Shown: piece by piece, positions 8,373 through 17,019 of the stretch | How positions within the stretch are numbered: the stretch's first letter is position 1 | Layout of the letters: each line of letters begins with the position of its first letter | Assembly: GCA_022710715.1 (NCBI GenBank) | Contig: JAKLGJ010000004.1 | Location: 64,166-128,165, forward strand | Direction of reading: 5' to 3' | DNA from: Candidatus Omnitrophota bacterium | Lineage (GTDB): Bacteria; Omnitrophota; Gorgyraeia; Gygaellales; Profunditerraquicolaceae | Length of the DNA: 64,000 nt | The notes under the pieces: model-generated | Told to the model about the DNA's origin: nothing | The model's database searches: none | Seen by the model: the letters and a program-made list of their open reading frames with translations, nothing else | Made by a program: the position numbers and the translations under genes

Positions 8373-10029
8373 ACGTACGGATATCAAGAAGATTCTGATC
8401 ATCGGCGCCGGCCCGATCGTTATCGGCCAGGCCTGCGAATTCGATTATTCCGGCACGCAAGCCTGTAAAGTGCTCAAGCAGGAAGGTTATGATGTGGTCC
8501 TGGTGAATTCCAATCCCGCGACGATCATGACCGATCCGCAGACGGCGCGGCGGACCTATATCGAGCCGATCACCGTGGAGATGGTCGAGAAGATCATTGC
8601 CCGGGAACGGCCGGATGCGCTTTTGCCCACGCTGGGAGGTCAGACCGCATTGAATACCGCCGTGGGCCTGGCGGAAAGGGGCGTTTTGAAGCGGTACGGT
8701 GTCGAGGTGATCGGCGCGAATATCAAAGCCATCAAGAAAGGCGAAGACCGCAGTCTTTTCAAAGCGGCGATGCGCAAGATCGGGCTTGACCTGCCGCGCA
8801 GCGATAAAGCCTATACCCTGGCGCAGGCGTATACGGTCGCCGAGCGCATCGGGTTCCCTTTGATCATCCGGCCGAGTTTCACTCTGGGGGGCACCGGCGG
8901 CAGCGTCGCTTACAATCAGGAGGAATTCAAACGCCTGGCCAAGATCGGGATCGAATCCAGCATGATCGGCGAGATATTGATCGAAGAATCGGTAGCCGGC
9001 TGGAAAGAATTCGAACTGGAAGTGATGCGCGATACCAAAGACAATGTGGTGATCATCTGTTCCATCGAAAACCTCGATCCCATGGGCGTGCACACCGGCG
9101 ACAGCATTACCGTCGCTCCGGCGCAGACGTTGACCGACCGGGAGTATCAGCGGATGCGCGACGCCGCTATCGCCTGTATCCGCGAGATCGGCGTGGAGAC
9201 CGGCGGGTCGAATATCCAGTTCGCGGTGCATCCGGAAACCGGCCGCATGGTGGTGATCGAGATGAACCCGCGCGTCTCGCGCAGCTCCGCGCTCGCCTCC
9301 AAAGCTACCGGGTTCCCCATCGCCAAGATTGCGGCAAAACTGGCGGTAGGCTACACCCTTGACGAGATATCTAATGACATTACCCGGGAGACCCCGGCGT
9401 GTTTCGAGCCGGCTATCGATTACTGCGTGGTGAAAATCCCGCGGTTCACCTTCGAGAAATTCCCCCAGGCGGACCAGACGCTCACGGTTTCCATGAAATC
9501 CGTGGGAGAAGTAATGGCTATCGGCCGCACGTTCAAAGAAGCCCTGCAGAAAGGGTTGCGTTCGCTGGAAATCAAGCACTATGGTTTTGACAGCATGATC
9601 TTCACGGACCTCGCCGATATCCGGCCTCCCGACCAGGCAACCATGGATATGCTCCATCAGAAGCTGCGCCTTCCCAACGCAGACCGGCTGCTCTATCTGG
9701 GGGACGCTTTCCGGCTGGGCATGGACGTGGATACGCTGCATCAGATGACCGGCATCGACCGGTGGTTCCTCTTTCATATCAAAGAGATCATCGATCTGGA
9801 AAAGGAACTGCTTGTCAGCGGCGCGGCGGTTTCCCGGGAACTGTTGACCAGCGCTAAAGAATACGGCTATAGCGACCGGCAACTGGCCAAATTCTGGGGC
9901 AAGAAAGAAGAAGACGTCTGCGCTTTACGCCGCTCTTTAGGGATCATCCCGCACTTCAAGCTGGTCGATACCTGCGCCGCGGAATTCCAGGCCCGCACCC
10001 CGTATTATTACTCCACCTACGAACAATAA
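8365..10029 (+). CDS. carB: Carbamoyl-phosphate synthase large subunit, N-terminal half (split CarB)
   Basis: This 554-residue protein covers only the first half of the usual ~1070-residue CarB: the ATP-grasp carboxyphosphate domain ([18 protein letters not shown] near the N-terminus; [18 protein letters not shown] near residue 305) and the oligomerisation domain. It ends with YYYSTYEQ, which is where intact CarB passes into its second ATP-grasp half. No match to the second half (expected start GPNRIGQGIEFDY) follows in any frame or elsewhere in the window. The reading frame is open and ends cleanly, so this is a natural split as in Aquifex and some archaea, not a decayed gene. The C-terminal half should be encoded elsewhere. 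Confidence 0.93.
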   Translation: MPKRTDIKKILIIGAGPIVIGQACEFDYSGTQACKVLKQEGYDVVLVNSNPATIMTDPQTARRTYIEPITVEMVEKIIARERPDALLPTLGGQTALNTAVGLAERGVLKRYGVEVIGANIKAIKKGEDRSLFKAAMRKIGLDLPRSDKAYTLAQAYTVAERIGFPLIIRPSFTLGGTGGSVAYNQEEFKRLAKIGIESSMIGEILIEESVAGWKEFELEVMRDTKDNVVIICSIENLDPMGVHTGDSITVAPAQTLTDREYQRMRDAAIACIREIGVETGGSNIQFAVHPETGRMVVIEMNPRVSRSSALASKATGFPIAKIAAKLAVGYTLDEISNDITRETPACFEPAIDYCVVKIPRFTFEKFPQADQTLTVSMKSVGEVMAIGRTFKEALQKGLRSLEIKHYGFDSMIFTDLADIRPPDQATMDMLHQKLRLPNADRLLYLGDAFRLGMDVDTLHQMTGIDRWFLFHIKEIIDLEKELLVSGAAVSRELLTSAKEYGYSDRQLAKFWGKKEEDVCALRRSLGIIPHFKLVDTCAAEFQARTPYYYSTYEQ

Positions 10030-10098
10030 ATTTCCCTTCAGTTTTTCTCCGGCCTGCCGATAACGTTATGACGAAGAACGAGCGGGAGAGGTCATGCT

Positions 10099-10305
10099 AT
10101 GAGCAAAGAACTGTGGGCGTTTTATCATCGGGCGCATGAGATCGGCGGACTTAACGCGCAGATCAGGTTAGCTATGCTGACCGGTTTGCCGGCATCCAAG
10201 ATCGGCGAGGTGGAAGATACGCCGGAGATAAGATTGCGATTCAAAACCGCGATGCGTCAGGTCGAAGAGGAATTTAAAAACAGCAAAAACACCAATCCGG
10301 TTTAG
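10099..10305 (+). CDS. Small hypothetical protein
   Basis: A 68-residue, mostly helical, charged protein that I do not recognise (MSKELWAFYHRAHE at the start, VEEEFKNSKN near the end). GGGAGAGG lies shortly before the ATG, which supports translation. A 10-bp palindrome (ATAACGTTAT, 10060-10069) is in the 69-base gap after carB. It has no signal peptide or membrane segment. Its stop precedes by 9 bases a predicted promoter for the next gene, so it is likely the end of the pyrG-car transcript or a single gene. Confidence 0.5.
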   Translation: MSKELWAFYHRAHEIGGLNAQIRLAMLTGLPASKIGEVEDTPEIRLRFKTAMRQVEEEFKNSKNTNPV

Positions 10306-10314
10306 AAGAATCGG

Positions 10315-10343
10315 TTTACAACCGCGACTAACTGATATACAAT
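10315..10343 (+). promoter_or_regulatory. Predicted promoter for the pilin-like gene
   Basis: TTTACA at 10315-10320 and TACAAT at 10338-10343 are separated by 17 bases. The predicted start near 10350 falls within the left arm of the inverted repeat at 10341-10381. Confidence 0.55.
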
Positions 10344-10381
10344 AAGGCCATATCCAGCAACGGAGAAGATATGGCCTTATT
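10341..10381. repeat. 14-bp perfect inverted repeat enclosing the start codon at 10371
   Basis: AATAAGGCCATATC (10341-10354) is the exact reverse complement of GATATGGCCTTATT (10368-10381), with a 13-base loop (10355-10367). The ATG at 10371 is inside the right arm and its GGAGA ribosome site (10362-10366) is in the loop. In a read-through transcript this hairpin would mask the start codon. As DNA it overlaps the -10 and the start site, and could be an operator. Confidence 0.7.
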
Positions 10382-10616
10382 TGTTACATCCCGTTCCAGA
10401 GGCAGTATCGCTACCCTTATTGAAATGCTCGTTGTTTTGATCATCATCGCCGTACTGTCCGTAAAATTCCTGAAGATATATGTCCGGCCTCCTTCACAGG
10501 AAGGCGCTGCGCCGGCGGGCAATTATACCGCTATCGTGGATACTGCCCGCACTACCCTGGATCAGGCGCAGGAAGATCAGAAAAAACGTTTCCAGGGACT
10601 GGATGCAGCCAGATGA
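10371..10616 (+). CDS. Short type IV pilin-like membrane peptide
   Basis: This 81-residue protein has a 13-residue basic N-terminus and then ATLIEMLVVLIIIAVLSV, which is almost the consensus N-helix of type IV pilins and pseudopilins, including the Glu at +5. The residue that should be Gly at -1 is Ile (RGSIATLIE), so the prepilin-peptidase site looks damaged. The remaining 50 residues are too short for a pilin globular domain. It may be a degenerate pseudopilin or a single-pass membrane peptide. The GNAT gene overlaps its stop by 4 bases (ATGA). Its start codon sits inside a perfect inverted repeat. Confidence 0.6.
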   Translation: MALFVTSRSRGSIATLIEMLVVLIIIAVLSVKFLKIYVRPPSQEGAAPAGNYTAIVDTARTTLDQAQEDQKKRFQGLDAAR

Positions 10617-11119
10617 CCATCAGACCCTGCGATCAGGAGAAAGAGTTTGATACGATCTATGAGATCATCAATGACGCTGCCCAGGCCTACAAAGGCGTCA
10701 TTCCCGCTGATTGCTGGAAAGAACCGTATATGTCCCGGGAGGAGTTGCGTCATGAAATGCAGTCGGGAGTGCATTTCTGGGGGTATGAAACGCAGGGTCA
10801 ATTGCTCGGGGTGATGGGCTTACAGGATGTCGGCGACGTCACTCTGATCCGGCACGCCTATGTGCGGACCGACAGTCGCAATCAGGGCATCGGGTCGGCG
10901 TTGTTGGCGTATTTGCGCCGGAAAACGCAACGGCCCCTGCTCATCGGTACCTGGCAGGACGCGGTCTGGGCGATCCGGTTTTACCAGAAACACGGCTTCG
11001 CTGCGGTCGAGACGCAGGAAAAAGAGCGGTTGCTGGGACGCTACTGGACCATTCCGCAGCGGCAGGTCAGCGCTTCGGTAGTGTTGCGCGAGGCGGTGCG
11101 TCGGAAACGGCAGCCTTGA
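10613..11119 (+). CDS. GNAT family N-acetyltransferase
   Basis: This 168-residue single-domain protein transfers an acyl group from acyl-CoA to an unknown amine. The acetyl-CoA pyrophosphate loop is clear (RNQGIGSALLAYL, near residue 90), preceded by the beta-4 strand (LIRHAYVRTDSR) and followed by FYQKHGFAAVE, a typical motif D region. It overlaps the preceding small gene by 4 bases, so the two are translationally coupled. The substrate cannot be deduced from the sequence. Confidence 0.85.
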   Translation: MTIRPCDQEKEFDTIYEIINDAAQAYKGVIPADCWKEPYMSREELRHEMQSGVHFWGYETQGQLLGVMGLQDVGDVTLIRHAYVRTDSRNQGIGSALLAYLRRKTQRPLLIGTWQDAVWAIRFYQKHGFAAVETQEKERLLGRYWTIPQRQVSASVVLREAVRRKRQP

Positions 11120-11173
11120 GAAAGAGCGCTGCCTGTTGTAATGGAAAATAACGTACTATAAGGAGGTGTTGGT

Positions 11174-12025
11174 ATGACCGGATTACTGGGAGGATTCATT
11201 CCGCAGTTTTACGCCAAGATCAACCGTCAATCCCTGGGCAAGAGTTTCGGTTTTCTTTTTGTTTTCGTCTGTATCATCTCGGTGCTGCTGGCAGTGCGTT
11301 TTTCGATCGTCGTTTTCGGCATGCTGCCTAACCTCCAGTCCTGGGCGGAGGATAACCTGGCGCAGCTTTCCAAGGAAGTCCCGGCCATGGAGATGCGCAA
11401 CGGGGAAATCATCGCGCCCCGGCAGGCGTTTCTTAAAGTCTGGGAGAAGGAACGGGCAGCGTTCGCGATCGAGCCGGATCCGGCTCGCGTCCAGTCGGTA
11501 CTCGATGCGCATGAAAATATCGTGCTCATTACCCAGAAACAGGTGCTGGTCAAGGCCCGCAGGGCCGCGGGAACTTCGGAGATCCGCTCTTATGATGTCT
11601 CCGGCACCAAGTTGTTCAAGCTCGAATCTATAGCGCAGGGGGTGAAGATTTCCCTGGAGGCGAAAGTCATCGAATTGACTCCCCGGCTGGTCAAACGCTG
11701 GATACGCATTATTTCCATGTTCATTCTTCCCGGGATGATGCTGGTGTTCCTGTGCTGGTTTTCTGTGGCCAAGCCGGTGCAGCTTCTTTTTTTCAGCCTG
11801 GTGTCGCTTCTGGCCAATGCCGTTCTCAAGGCTCAACGGTCCTATCCCGAGCTGCTGAATATCGGCATCTATGCTTTGGTTCCTCCTACCACGCTGGCGG
11901 TGTTGCTGGCGCTTGTCGGGCTGGACCGCATTCCGTTTTTCGGACTGGTCTTTATTGTTCTTTACTCGACGTATCTGGTTCTCGGGATCAAAGCCGCGTC
12001 AGCCGCCCCGAGCAGCGCCGCATAA
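11174..12025 (+). CDS. DUF1189-type membrane protein
   Basis: This 283-residue protein has one membrane segment near residues 24-46 (FGFLFVFVCIISVLLAVRF), a soluble extracytoplasmic middle of about 120 residues, and four hydrophobic segments in the last 110 residues. This layout matches the DUF1189 family of unknown function. AAGGAGGTG lies 6 bases before the ATG, a strong ribosome site. The family assignment is from pattern memory; transport or envelope stress roles have been suggested but nothing here tests them. Confidence 0.65.
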   Translation: MTGLLGGFIPQFYAKINRQSLGKSFGFLFVFVCIISVLLAVRFSIVVFGMLPNLQSWAEDNLAQLSKEVPAMEMRNGEIIAPRQAFLKVWEKERAAFAIEPDPARVQSVLDAHENIVLITQKQVLVKARRAAGTSEIRSYDVSGTKLFKLESIAQGVKISLEAKVIELTPRLVKRWIRIISMFILPGMMLVFLCWFSVAKPVQLLFFSLVSLLANAVLKAQRSYPELLNIGIYALVPPTTLAVLLALVGLDRIPFFGLVFIVLYSTYLVLGIKAASAAPSSAA

Positions 12026-12041
12026 GCGGGTTGCTTTGTCC

Positions 12042-12788
12042 ATGAATGGTTACCAGCGGCAGATCCAGCGGCAATTGCGCGCTATGGCTTCTCCGGCCAA
12101 AGCGCGCGTCCTGCAGCGTTTTTTCAAAACCGGCCCCGGCGCATATGGGGCGGGCGATGTTTTTATCGGGGTCACCGTCGGCCGGATTCGCGGCGTAGCC
12201 CGGTCCTTCCAGCACTGCGGTTTATCCGCTATCGCCGGCCTGGTCCGTTCTCCTGTTCACGAGGATCGTCTGTGCGCTTTGCTCTGGCTGGTGATGAAGT
12301 TCAAAACGGCTTCCCCGGCGCTGCAAAGCCGCATCTACTCTTTTTATCTTCGACATACCGCAGGGATCAATAACTGGGATCTGGTGGATGTGAGCGCGCC
12401 GCACATCGTGGGAGTCTATCTCTGCCAACGGGATAAGACTGTTTTGCTGCGTCTGGCGCGTTCCCGGGATCTCTGGGAGCGCCGGATCGCCATGATCGCC
12501 ACTTTCGCTTTTATACGGCAGGGAAATTTCGGATGGACTGTCCGGCTCGCAACGGTATTGTTGTCCGATCCCCACGATTTGATCCATAAAGCGGTCGGAT
12601 GGATGCTGCGGGAAGTCGGTAAGAGGGACAGCGCGGCAGAGAAAGCGTTCCTGGACCGCTACGCGGCGCGCATGCCCCGGACCATGCTGCGGTATGCGAT
12701 TGAAAGATTCCCCGAGCGGCAGCGGCGGTTCTATCTGCAATTGCCGGCGCGAAACGCCGGTAGCGGCGCGGGAAACAGAGTATACTGA
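12042..12788 (+). CDS. DNA alkylation repair (AlkD-like HEAT-repeat) protein
   Basis: This 248-residue all-helical protein belongs to the AlkD family, whose members excise alkylated bases by wrapping DNA in HEAT repeats. The diagnostic segments are NNWDLVDVSAPHIVG (containing the Asp used by AlkD) and LWERRIAMIATFAFIRQG. The start at 12042 was taken because upstream in-frame codons overlap the previous gene. The next gene starts 13 bases after the stop. The cluster of unrelated accessory genes gives no pathway. Confidence 0.82.
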   Translation: MNGYQRQIQRQLRAMASPAKARVLQRFFKTGPGAYGAGDVFIGVTVGRIRGVARSFQHCGLSAIAGLVRSPVHEDRLCALLWLVMKFKTASPALQSRIYSFYLRHTAGINNWDLVDVSAPHIVGVYLCQRDKTVLLRLARSRDLWERRIAMIATFAFIRQGNFGWTVRLATVLLSDPHDLIHKAVGWMLREVGKRDSAAEKAFLDRYAARMPRTMLRYAIERFPERQRRFYLQLPARNAGSGAGNRVY

Positions 12789-12801
12789 TCGGAGAAAACC
12801 C

Positions 12802-13161
12802 ATGAACGAAGAAGAAAAAGATAGTCCGTCTTCCGGCACAACGCCTGCCGCGCCGCAGGAAAGCGCTTTGCTGCCGGGGGTGATCGATGAGAATCTGCAG
12901 GTCAAGGATAATGACCGGTTGCCCATTCACGCGCCGCTGAAAGTATTCCGCTACCGTACGATCAAGAAGAATAACGCTCTGGGCTGGTGGTCGGCAGTGG
13001 TGCTGCTGGAAGATCACGGGAAGAAACAGGTCTGTTTTTATCGCTGGCGCAAATCCAATAAGGAATGGAAGCGGGACAAGAAACTTCCCTTCAGGACCCG
13101 TCAGGAGTGGGGGGCGGTCAAGGAAGCGGTGGAATCCTTCCTTGATGCGTTGGAGGCATAG
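12802..13161 (+). CDS. Hypothetical protein with basic aromatic C-terminal domain
   Basis: A 119-residue protein that I do not recognise. Residues 1-40 are low-complexity (Ser, Pro, Ala, Glu). Residues 45-119 form a compact basic segment rich in Trp, Lys and Arg (LGWWSAVVLLEDHGKK, YRWRKSNKEWKRDKK) that could bind nucleic acid or polyphosphate. GGAG precedes the ATG by 7 bases. The gene lies 10 bases before the inositol-phosphatase-like gene. Confidence 0.55.
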   Translation: MNEEEKDSPSSGTTPAAPQESALLPGVIDENLQVKDNDRLPIHAPLKVFRYRTIKKNNALGWWSAVVLLEDHGKKQVCFYRWRKSNKEWKRDKKLPFRTRQEWGAVKEAVESFLDALEA

Positions 13162-13171
13162 GCATGCGATT

Positions 13172-13951
13172 ATGAGCGAACTTATTACCGTAGGTATAGC
13201 AGCTGCGCGTCAGGCCGGGGAATTTCTGCTGGAGCACCTCGGGCATATTCAGCGCATTGAAGAGAAAGCGGACCGTAACTTCGCCACCGATGTGGATAAG
13301 GGAGCGGAAGCCCTGATCATCGACGCGATCAGCGGCAGGTTTCCTGACCACGGCGTGATCGCGGAAGAAGGGGGGAGTCGTAATCCCGGGGCGGATTATC
13401 TGTGGGTAATCGATCCGCTGGACGGGACGCACAATTTTATCCGCGGCATCCCTCTGTTCGGCGTATCTCTCGGTATCGTGTATAAACAGCAATTTGTCGG
13501 CGGGATCATCTATATGCCGGTACAGGACGAGTTGTATGTTGGGGAAAAGGGCAACGGCGCTTACAAAAATGACGCCAGGATAAGCGTATCCGCGTTCACC
13601 CGGTTGCGGGAATGCAGCGTGTCCTATGATTCCGGCATCCGCTATAATCCGGATATCGCGCTGCCGATTCTGCGGGAGGTCGCCGATCAGGTGTTCAACG
13701 TGCGCATGCTCGGTTCCTCCGCCCGGAATTTGAGCCTGGTCGCGGAAGGCAAGCTGGATGCGGCCATAGAATTCGCGGACCAGCCCTGGGATTGCGCCGG
13801 CGGGGTGTGCATTATCGAAGAAGCGGGGGGAAAGATCGCCGACCTGCAGGGAGCCCCTCTGACCGTGCGCACCGTAGGGTATCTGGCGTCCAACGGCCGG
13901 GTGCACGCCGCGTTTCAGGCGATCATTGATCGCCATCCGGAGAAACGATGA
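13172..13951 (+). CDS. Inositol monophosphatase family protein
   Basis: This 259-residue Mg-dependent phosphatase belongs to the SuhB/IMPase fold. The metal-binding motifs are intact: IAEEGG, WVIDPLDGTHNFIRG and QPWDCAGGVCIIEEAGG. Possible substrates are inositol-1-phosphate, fructose-1,6-bisphosphate or PAP; the sequence does not decide. The start at 13172 leaves the usual short N-terminal helix (SELITVGIAAARQAGEFLL). The cupin gene overlaps its stop by 4 bases. Confidence 0.9.
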   Translation: MSELITVGIAAARQAGEFLLEHLGHIQRIEEKADRNFATDVDKGAEALIIDAISGRFPDHGVIAEEGGSRNPGADYLWVIDPLDGTHNFIRGIPLFGVSLGIVYKQQFVGGIIYMPVQDELYVGEKGNGAYKNDARISVSAFTRLRECSVSYDSGIRYNPDIALPILREVADQVFNVRMLGSSARNLSLVAEGKLDAAIEFADQPWDCAGGVCIIEEAGGKIADLQGAPLTVRTVGYLASNGRVHAAFQAIIDRHPEKR

Positions 13952-14307
13952 TCATCAAACATCTGGATGAGTGCCCGCCGTTTCTCGCCGGGGACAAAAC
14001 CGAGCTGCGCGAACTGTTGCATGCCGCCAAAGGCGCATACGCGTTCCGCTACAGCCTGGCGCACGCTTCCCTGCCGCCGGGCGCCCGCAGCGTCGTTCAC
14101 CGGCTCAAGACTGCGGAGGTATATTATATTCTCAACGGCAGCGGATGCATGCATATCGATGACGAAACCGCCCCGGTGCGTTCGGGCGACGCGGTTTATA
14201 TCCCGCCGCAGACAAGACAATGGGTTGAAAACACCGGTCCGGAAGAGTTAACCTTTCTGTGTATTGTCGACCCGGCCTGGCGCGTGGAAGACGAAGAAGT
14301 CCTTTAA
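13948..14307 (+). CDS. Cupin-domain protein
   Basis: This 119-residue protein has a single cupin barrel. The two conserved cupin motifs are readable: PPGARSVVHRLKTAEVYYILNG (first, with His and Glu metal ligands) and DAVYIPPQTRQWVEN (second, where the usual His is Gln). It overlaps the upstream phosphatase gene by 4 bases. It is related to sugar-phosphate isomerase-like cupins, but its activity is unknown. Confidence 0.8.
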   Translation: MIIKHLDECPPFLAGDKTELRELLHAAKGAYAFRYSLAHASLPPGARSVVHRLKTAEVYYILNGSGCMHIDDETAPVRSGDAVYIPPQTRQWVENTGPEELTFLCIVDPAWRVEDEEVL

Positions 14308-14323
14308 GCTCCTCAACCGTCGA

Positions 14324-15823
14324 ATGCCTTTTACTTTCGTAGAAATAGAGCAGAACAAGAGCAGGACGATCTGGTTGCTTGCGACCATTGTCATCTCGTT
14401 CTATTTTCTTACCGGATACCTTATCCTGATCGCTTTTCATCTTCTCTCCGGGAATCTCTTCAATCCCCTGCATCCCGCCGGATCGCTTTTGCCTACCGCC
14501 GAACAGACCGTTTACATGCTGCTGGCGGCGTTAGCCATCGGCCTGGGCCACTGGTTCTTTTCCACCCGGAACCTGGTGGAGAAGATCGTCCAGCTTATCG
14601 GCGCGCAGTATCTTGATCCCGAGGACGCCTATCATCAGTATTTCCGGAACATTGTCGACGAGATCGTTATCGCCACCGGCAGCCGGCCGCTGGAAGCCAT
14701 GGTCATTCCCATGGCGGGCATGGAAGCTTTTGCGCTGGCTGATTTCCAGGGGCGCGCGGTGATCGGGGTTACCGAAGGGGTCCTGGCGCGGTTGAGCCGC
14801 AGCCAGGTCGAAGCGGTGGTCGCGCACGAAGCGGCGCATATCTTGAGCGGCGATTGTCTGGATGTGACCGTGACCTGCTCGCTGGGAGAGCTGTATGACG
14901 AATTGTTCGAAAAGATCAGACTGGGGATGCGTCATTTCAATCGGGCGTTTATCCTGGGCGTGTTCCTTTTTGTCATTGTCGGCATGGCGCGGGGTTTGAG
15001 CATGCTGCTGCGCGCGTTGATTTCCCGGGAACGCGAATACCGCGCCGACGCTCTGGCAGTGCGTATGACCCGCGATCCGCAGAGCCTTGCCGAGGCTTTG
15101 AAGATCATCGGTCGCAGCTGGCGGGGTATGGGTCTTCCGGGAGAGATGCTCCAGTCTATTTTTATCGTCAATCCCCGGGCTGACCGGCTCGACGAGAGCG
15201 AAGGAGCCTGGGCGGATCTTTTTTCCTCGCATCCGCCTGTGCGCAAACGGGTGGGGATCCTGCTGGATATGCTGCATATGTCTGAAACGGCGCTGGAAGA
15301 TCGGTTGCAAGATGCCCGGCGGGCGTCCCCGGTGGTTAAAACGACGCAACTGTCGGCGGCCATGACTGCCGTGACCGGAACCGCAGAAGCGGGAAGCTCG
15401 GGCTGTCCGTGCTGCGGGAAACCGCTGCACAAGATAGTGTACGAAGGGGCGCCGATCCAGGCCTGCCCGGCCTGCGCAGGTACCCTGGTGGATAAGCGGG
15501 TGATCGCCCGCATCCTTGCCCGGCAGGACCTGGAGTATTCCCCGCAGACGGTGCGGTTATGCCGGCAGATACTCTCGGATGCAAAAAAGCATTTTCCCCT
15601 GAAGCACCCCGGGAAGTATCAGTCCTGGGTTCTTGCCTGTCCGCGCTGCGGACAGAAGATGCACCGGGAATTTTTTCAGTATTCGTATCCGGTGGAAGTT
15701 GACCGTTGCATCTACTGTCAGACGGTCTGGTTCGACAATCAGGAACTGGAGATCCTGCAATATCTGTATGAGCATAACCGGGAGTTGTTCGATAGCGAGA
15801 AAAGCGATGACGACCACAGTTGA
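14324..15823 (+). CDS. M48 family membrane metalloprotease with C-terminal zinc ribbons
   Basis: This 499-residue protein resembles HtpX/Ste24 proteases. Two hydrophobic segments occupy the first 85 residues, HEAAH (168-172) binds zinc, and another membrane segment (FILGVFLFVIVGMARG) follows, with EREYRADALAV supplying the third ligand. From about residue 360 it carries paired CxxC motifs (CPCCGKPL, CPACAGTLVDKR, CPRCGQKM, CIYCQTVWFDNQELEIL) that match TFIIB-type zinc ribbons. The start at 14324 was chosen because the earlier ATG lies in the cupin gene. The flavoprotein gene overlaps its end by 17 bases. Confidence 0.88.
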   Translation: MPFTFVEIEQNKSRTIWLLATIVISFYFLTGYLILIAFHLLSGNLFNPLHPAGSLLPTAEQTVYMLLAALAIGLGHWFFSTRNLVEKIVQLIGAQYLDPEDAYHQYFRNIVDEIVIATGSRPLEAMVIPMAGMEAFALADFQGRAVIGVTEGVLARLSRSQVEAVVAHEAAHILSGDCLDVTVTCSLGELYDELFEKIRLGMRHFNRAFILGVFLFVIVGMARGLSMLLRALISREREYRADALAVRMTRDPQSLAEALKIIGRSWRGMGLPGEMLQSIFIVNPRADRLDESEGAWADLFSSHPPVRKRVGILLDMLHMSETALEDRLQDARRASPVVKTTQLSAAMTAVTGTAEAGSSGCPCCGKPLHKIVYEGAPIQACPACAGTLVDKRVIARILARQDLEYSPQTVRLCRQILSDAKKHFPLKHPGKYQSWVLACPRCGQKMHREFFQYSYPVEVDRCIYCQTVWFDNQELEILQYLYEHNRELFDSEKSDDDHS

Positions 15824-17006
15824 TACGGTAGTGATCGGAGGCGGGGCTTCGGGGGTAGTAGCGGCGATCAGCGCCGCGCGCACCGGGAAAAAAGTCATGA
15901 TCTGCGAGCAGTTACCCGCGATCGGAAAAAAGATCCTGGCTACCGGCGGCGGTAAGTGTAACCTGCTCAACGAGCACCTGGATCCTGCCTGTTACAATCC
16001 CGCGGCGCAGCGGTTGGTGGCGGCGGTGTTTGCGCGTTTCGGCAAAGAGCAGATCAAACAATTTTTCAGCCAGCTGGGCTTATTCTGTTATACCGATTCC
16101 GACGCGCGGGTGTTCCCGGTGACCAACCAGGCTGCGACCGTGGTCAAGGTCCTGGAGCTGGAATTAAAACGGCTGGGGGTGGCGATCAGCTGCGACAGTC
16201 CGGTGACCGGCCTGCGGGCGGGGACGCGGGGGTTCCGGGTCGAGCTGGCCGGCGATCGCGCAGTGGCCTGCACTGCGGTAGTGATTGCCGGGGGAGGCAA
16301 AACGTATCCGGCGCTGGGGGGCAAGGGTACCTGTTACCGTCTTGCGCAAGCGTTCGGGCATACCGTCGTCGAGCCGGTGGCGGTGGCTGTGCCGTTGATA
16401 GTCAAAGACCGGATCTGTCATCTGCTGCAGGGGCAAAAAATAGCGGCGGCAGTAACCAGCCTGATAGCGGGGCAGCGCATAGCCCGCGTGACCGGCGATC
16501 TGCTTTTTACCGCCTACGGGCTTTCCGGGACCGCGGTGCTGGATAGCAGCCGGGATATCGCGCTGGCTTTGCATCGGGCGCCGCCGCGGGACGCCGCTGT
16601 CCTGGTTGACTGGGTTCCTTTTATGGACAGCCGGCAGCTGTTGAGTGTTTTGAAAAAACGTTATTCCCTTGCCGGCCGGAACGGGAAAGCGGATCTGCTG
16701 ACGGGCATTCTGCCCCAGAAATGCTCTTTTCTCTGCCAGGATGTCAATGCGCCTGCAGATCTCGACCGTTTGGCGGCCCGGCTTAAGGAAACAAAGTTCA
16801 CGGTGAGCGCCACCCGGGGATGGAACGAAGCGGATTTCACCGCCGGAGGCGTGGCGGTCCCGGAAGTCTCCGAGGCAACGCTGGAATCGAAGCTGCAGAA
16901 AGGTCTTTATTTCTGCGGCGAAGTGCTTGACGTGGACGGTAAGCGCGGGGGATATAATCTTGCCTGGGCCTGGGCTTCCGGTTATTGCGCCGGTTCAGGT
17001 AATTGA
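15807..17006 (+). CDS. YhiN/HI0933-type FAD-dependent oxidoreductase
   Basis: This 399-residue flavoprotein belongs to the HI0933-like (BaiN/YhiN) family. The FAD-binding motif is at the N-terminus (VIGGGASGVVAAISAARTG), followed by the family signature GKKILATGGGKCNLLN. The C-terminal GEVLDVDGKRGGYNLAWAWASG is equally characteristic. The start at 15807 overlaps the end of the protease gene. Proposed roles of the family (tRNA or bile-acid related reductases) are uncertain, and no partner is visible here. Confidence 0.92.
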   Translation: MTTTVDTVVIGGGASGVVAAISAARTGKKVMICEQLPAIGKKILATGGGKCNLLNEHLDPACYNPAAQRLVAAVFARFGKEQIKQFFSQLGLFCYTDSDARVFPVTNQAATVVKVLELELKRLGVAISCDSPVTGLRAGTRGFRVELAGDRAVACTAVVIAGGGKTYPALGGKGTCYRLAQAFGHTVVEPVAVAVPLIVKDRICHLLQGQKIAAAVTSLIAGQRIARVTGDLLFTAYGLSGTAVLDSSRDIALALHRAPPRDAAVLVDWVPFMDSRQLLSVLKKRYSLAGRNGKADLLTGILPQKCSFLCQDVNAPADLDRLAARLKETKFTVSATRGWNEADFTAGGVAVPEVSEATLESKLQKGLYFCGEVLDVDGKRGGYNLAWAWASGYCAGSGN

Positions 17007-17019
17007 TCTTTTCAGGGCG

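Noticed and set aside
8218-9882. A 554-codon open frame on the minus strand opposite carB
   Set aside because: It lies fully inside two strongly matching genes (carA end and carB), has no family motif, and long antisense frames are expected at this GC content and codon bias.
8365-10098. carB broken by a frameshift or assembly error
   Set aside because: The sequence after the stop contains no second-half motif in any frame, and the end falls exactly at the domain boundary, so a natural split is the better reading.
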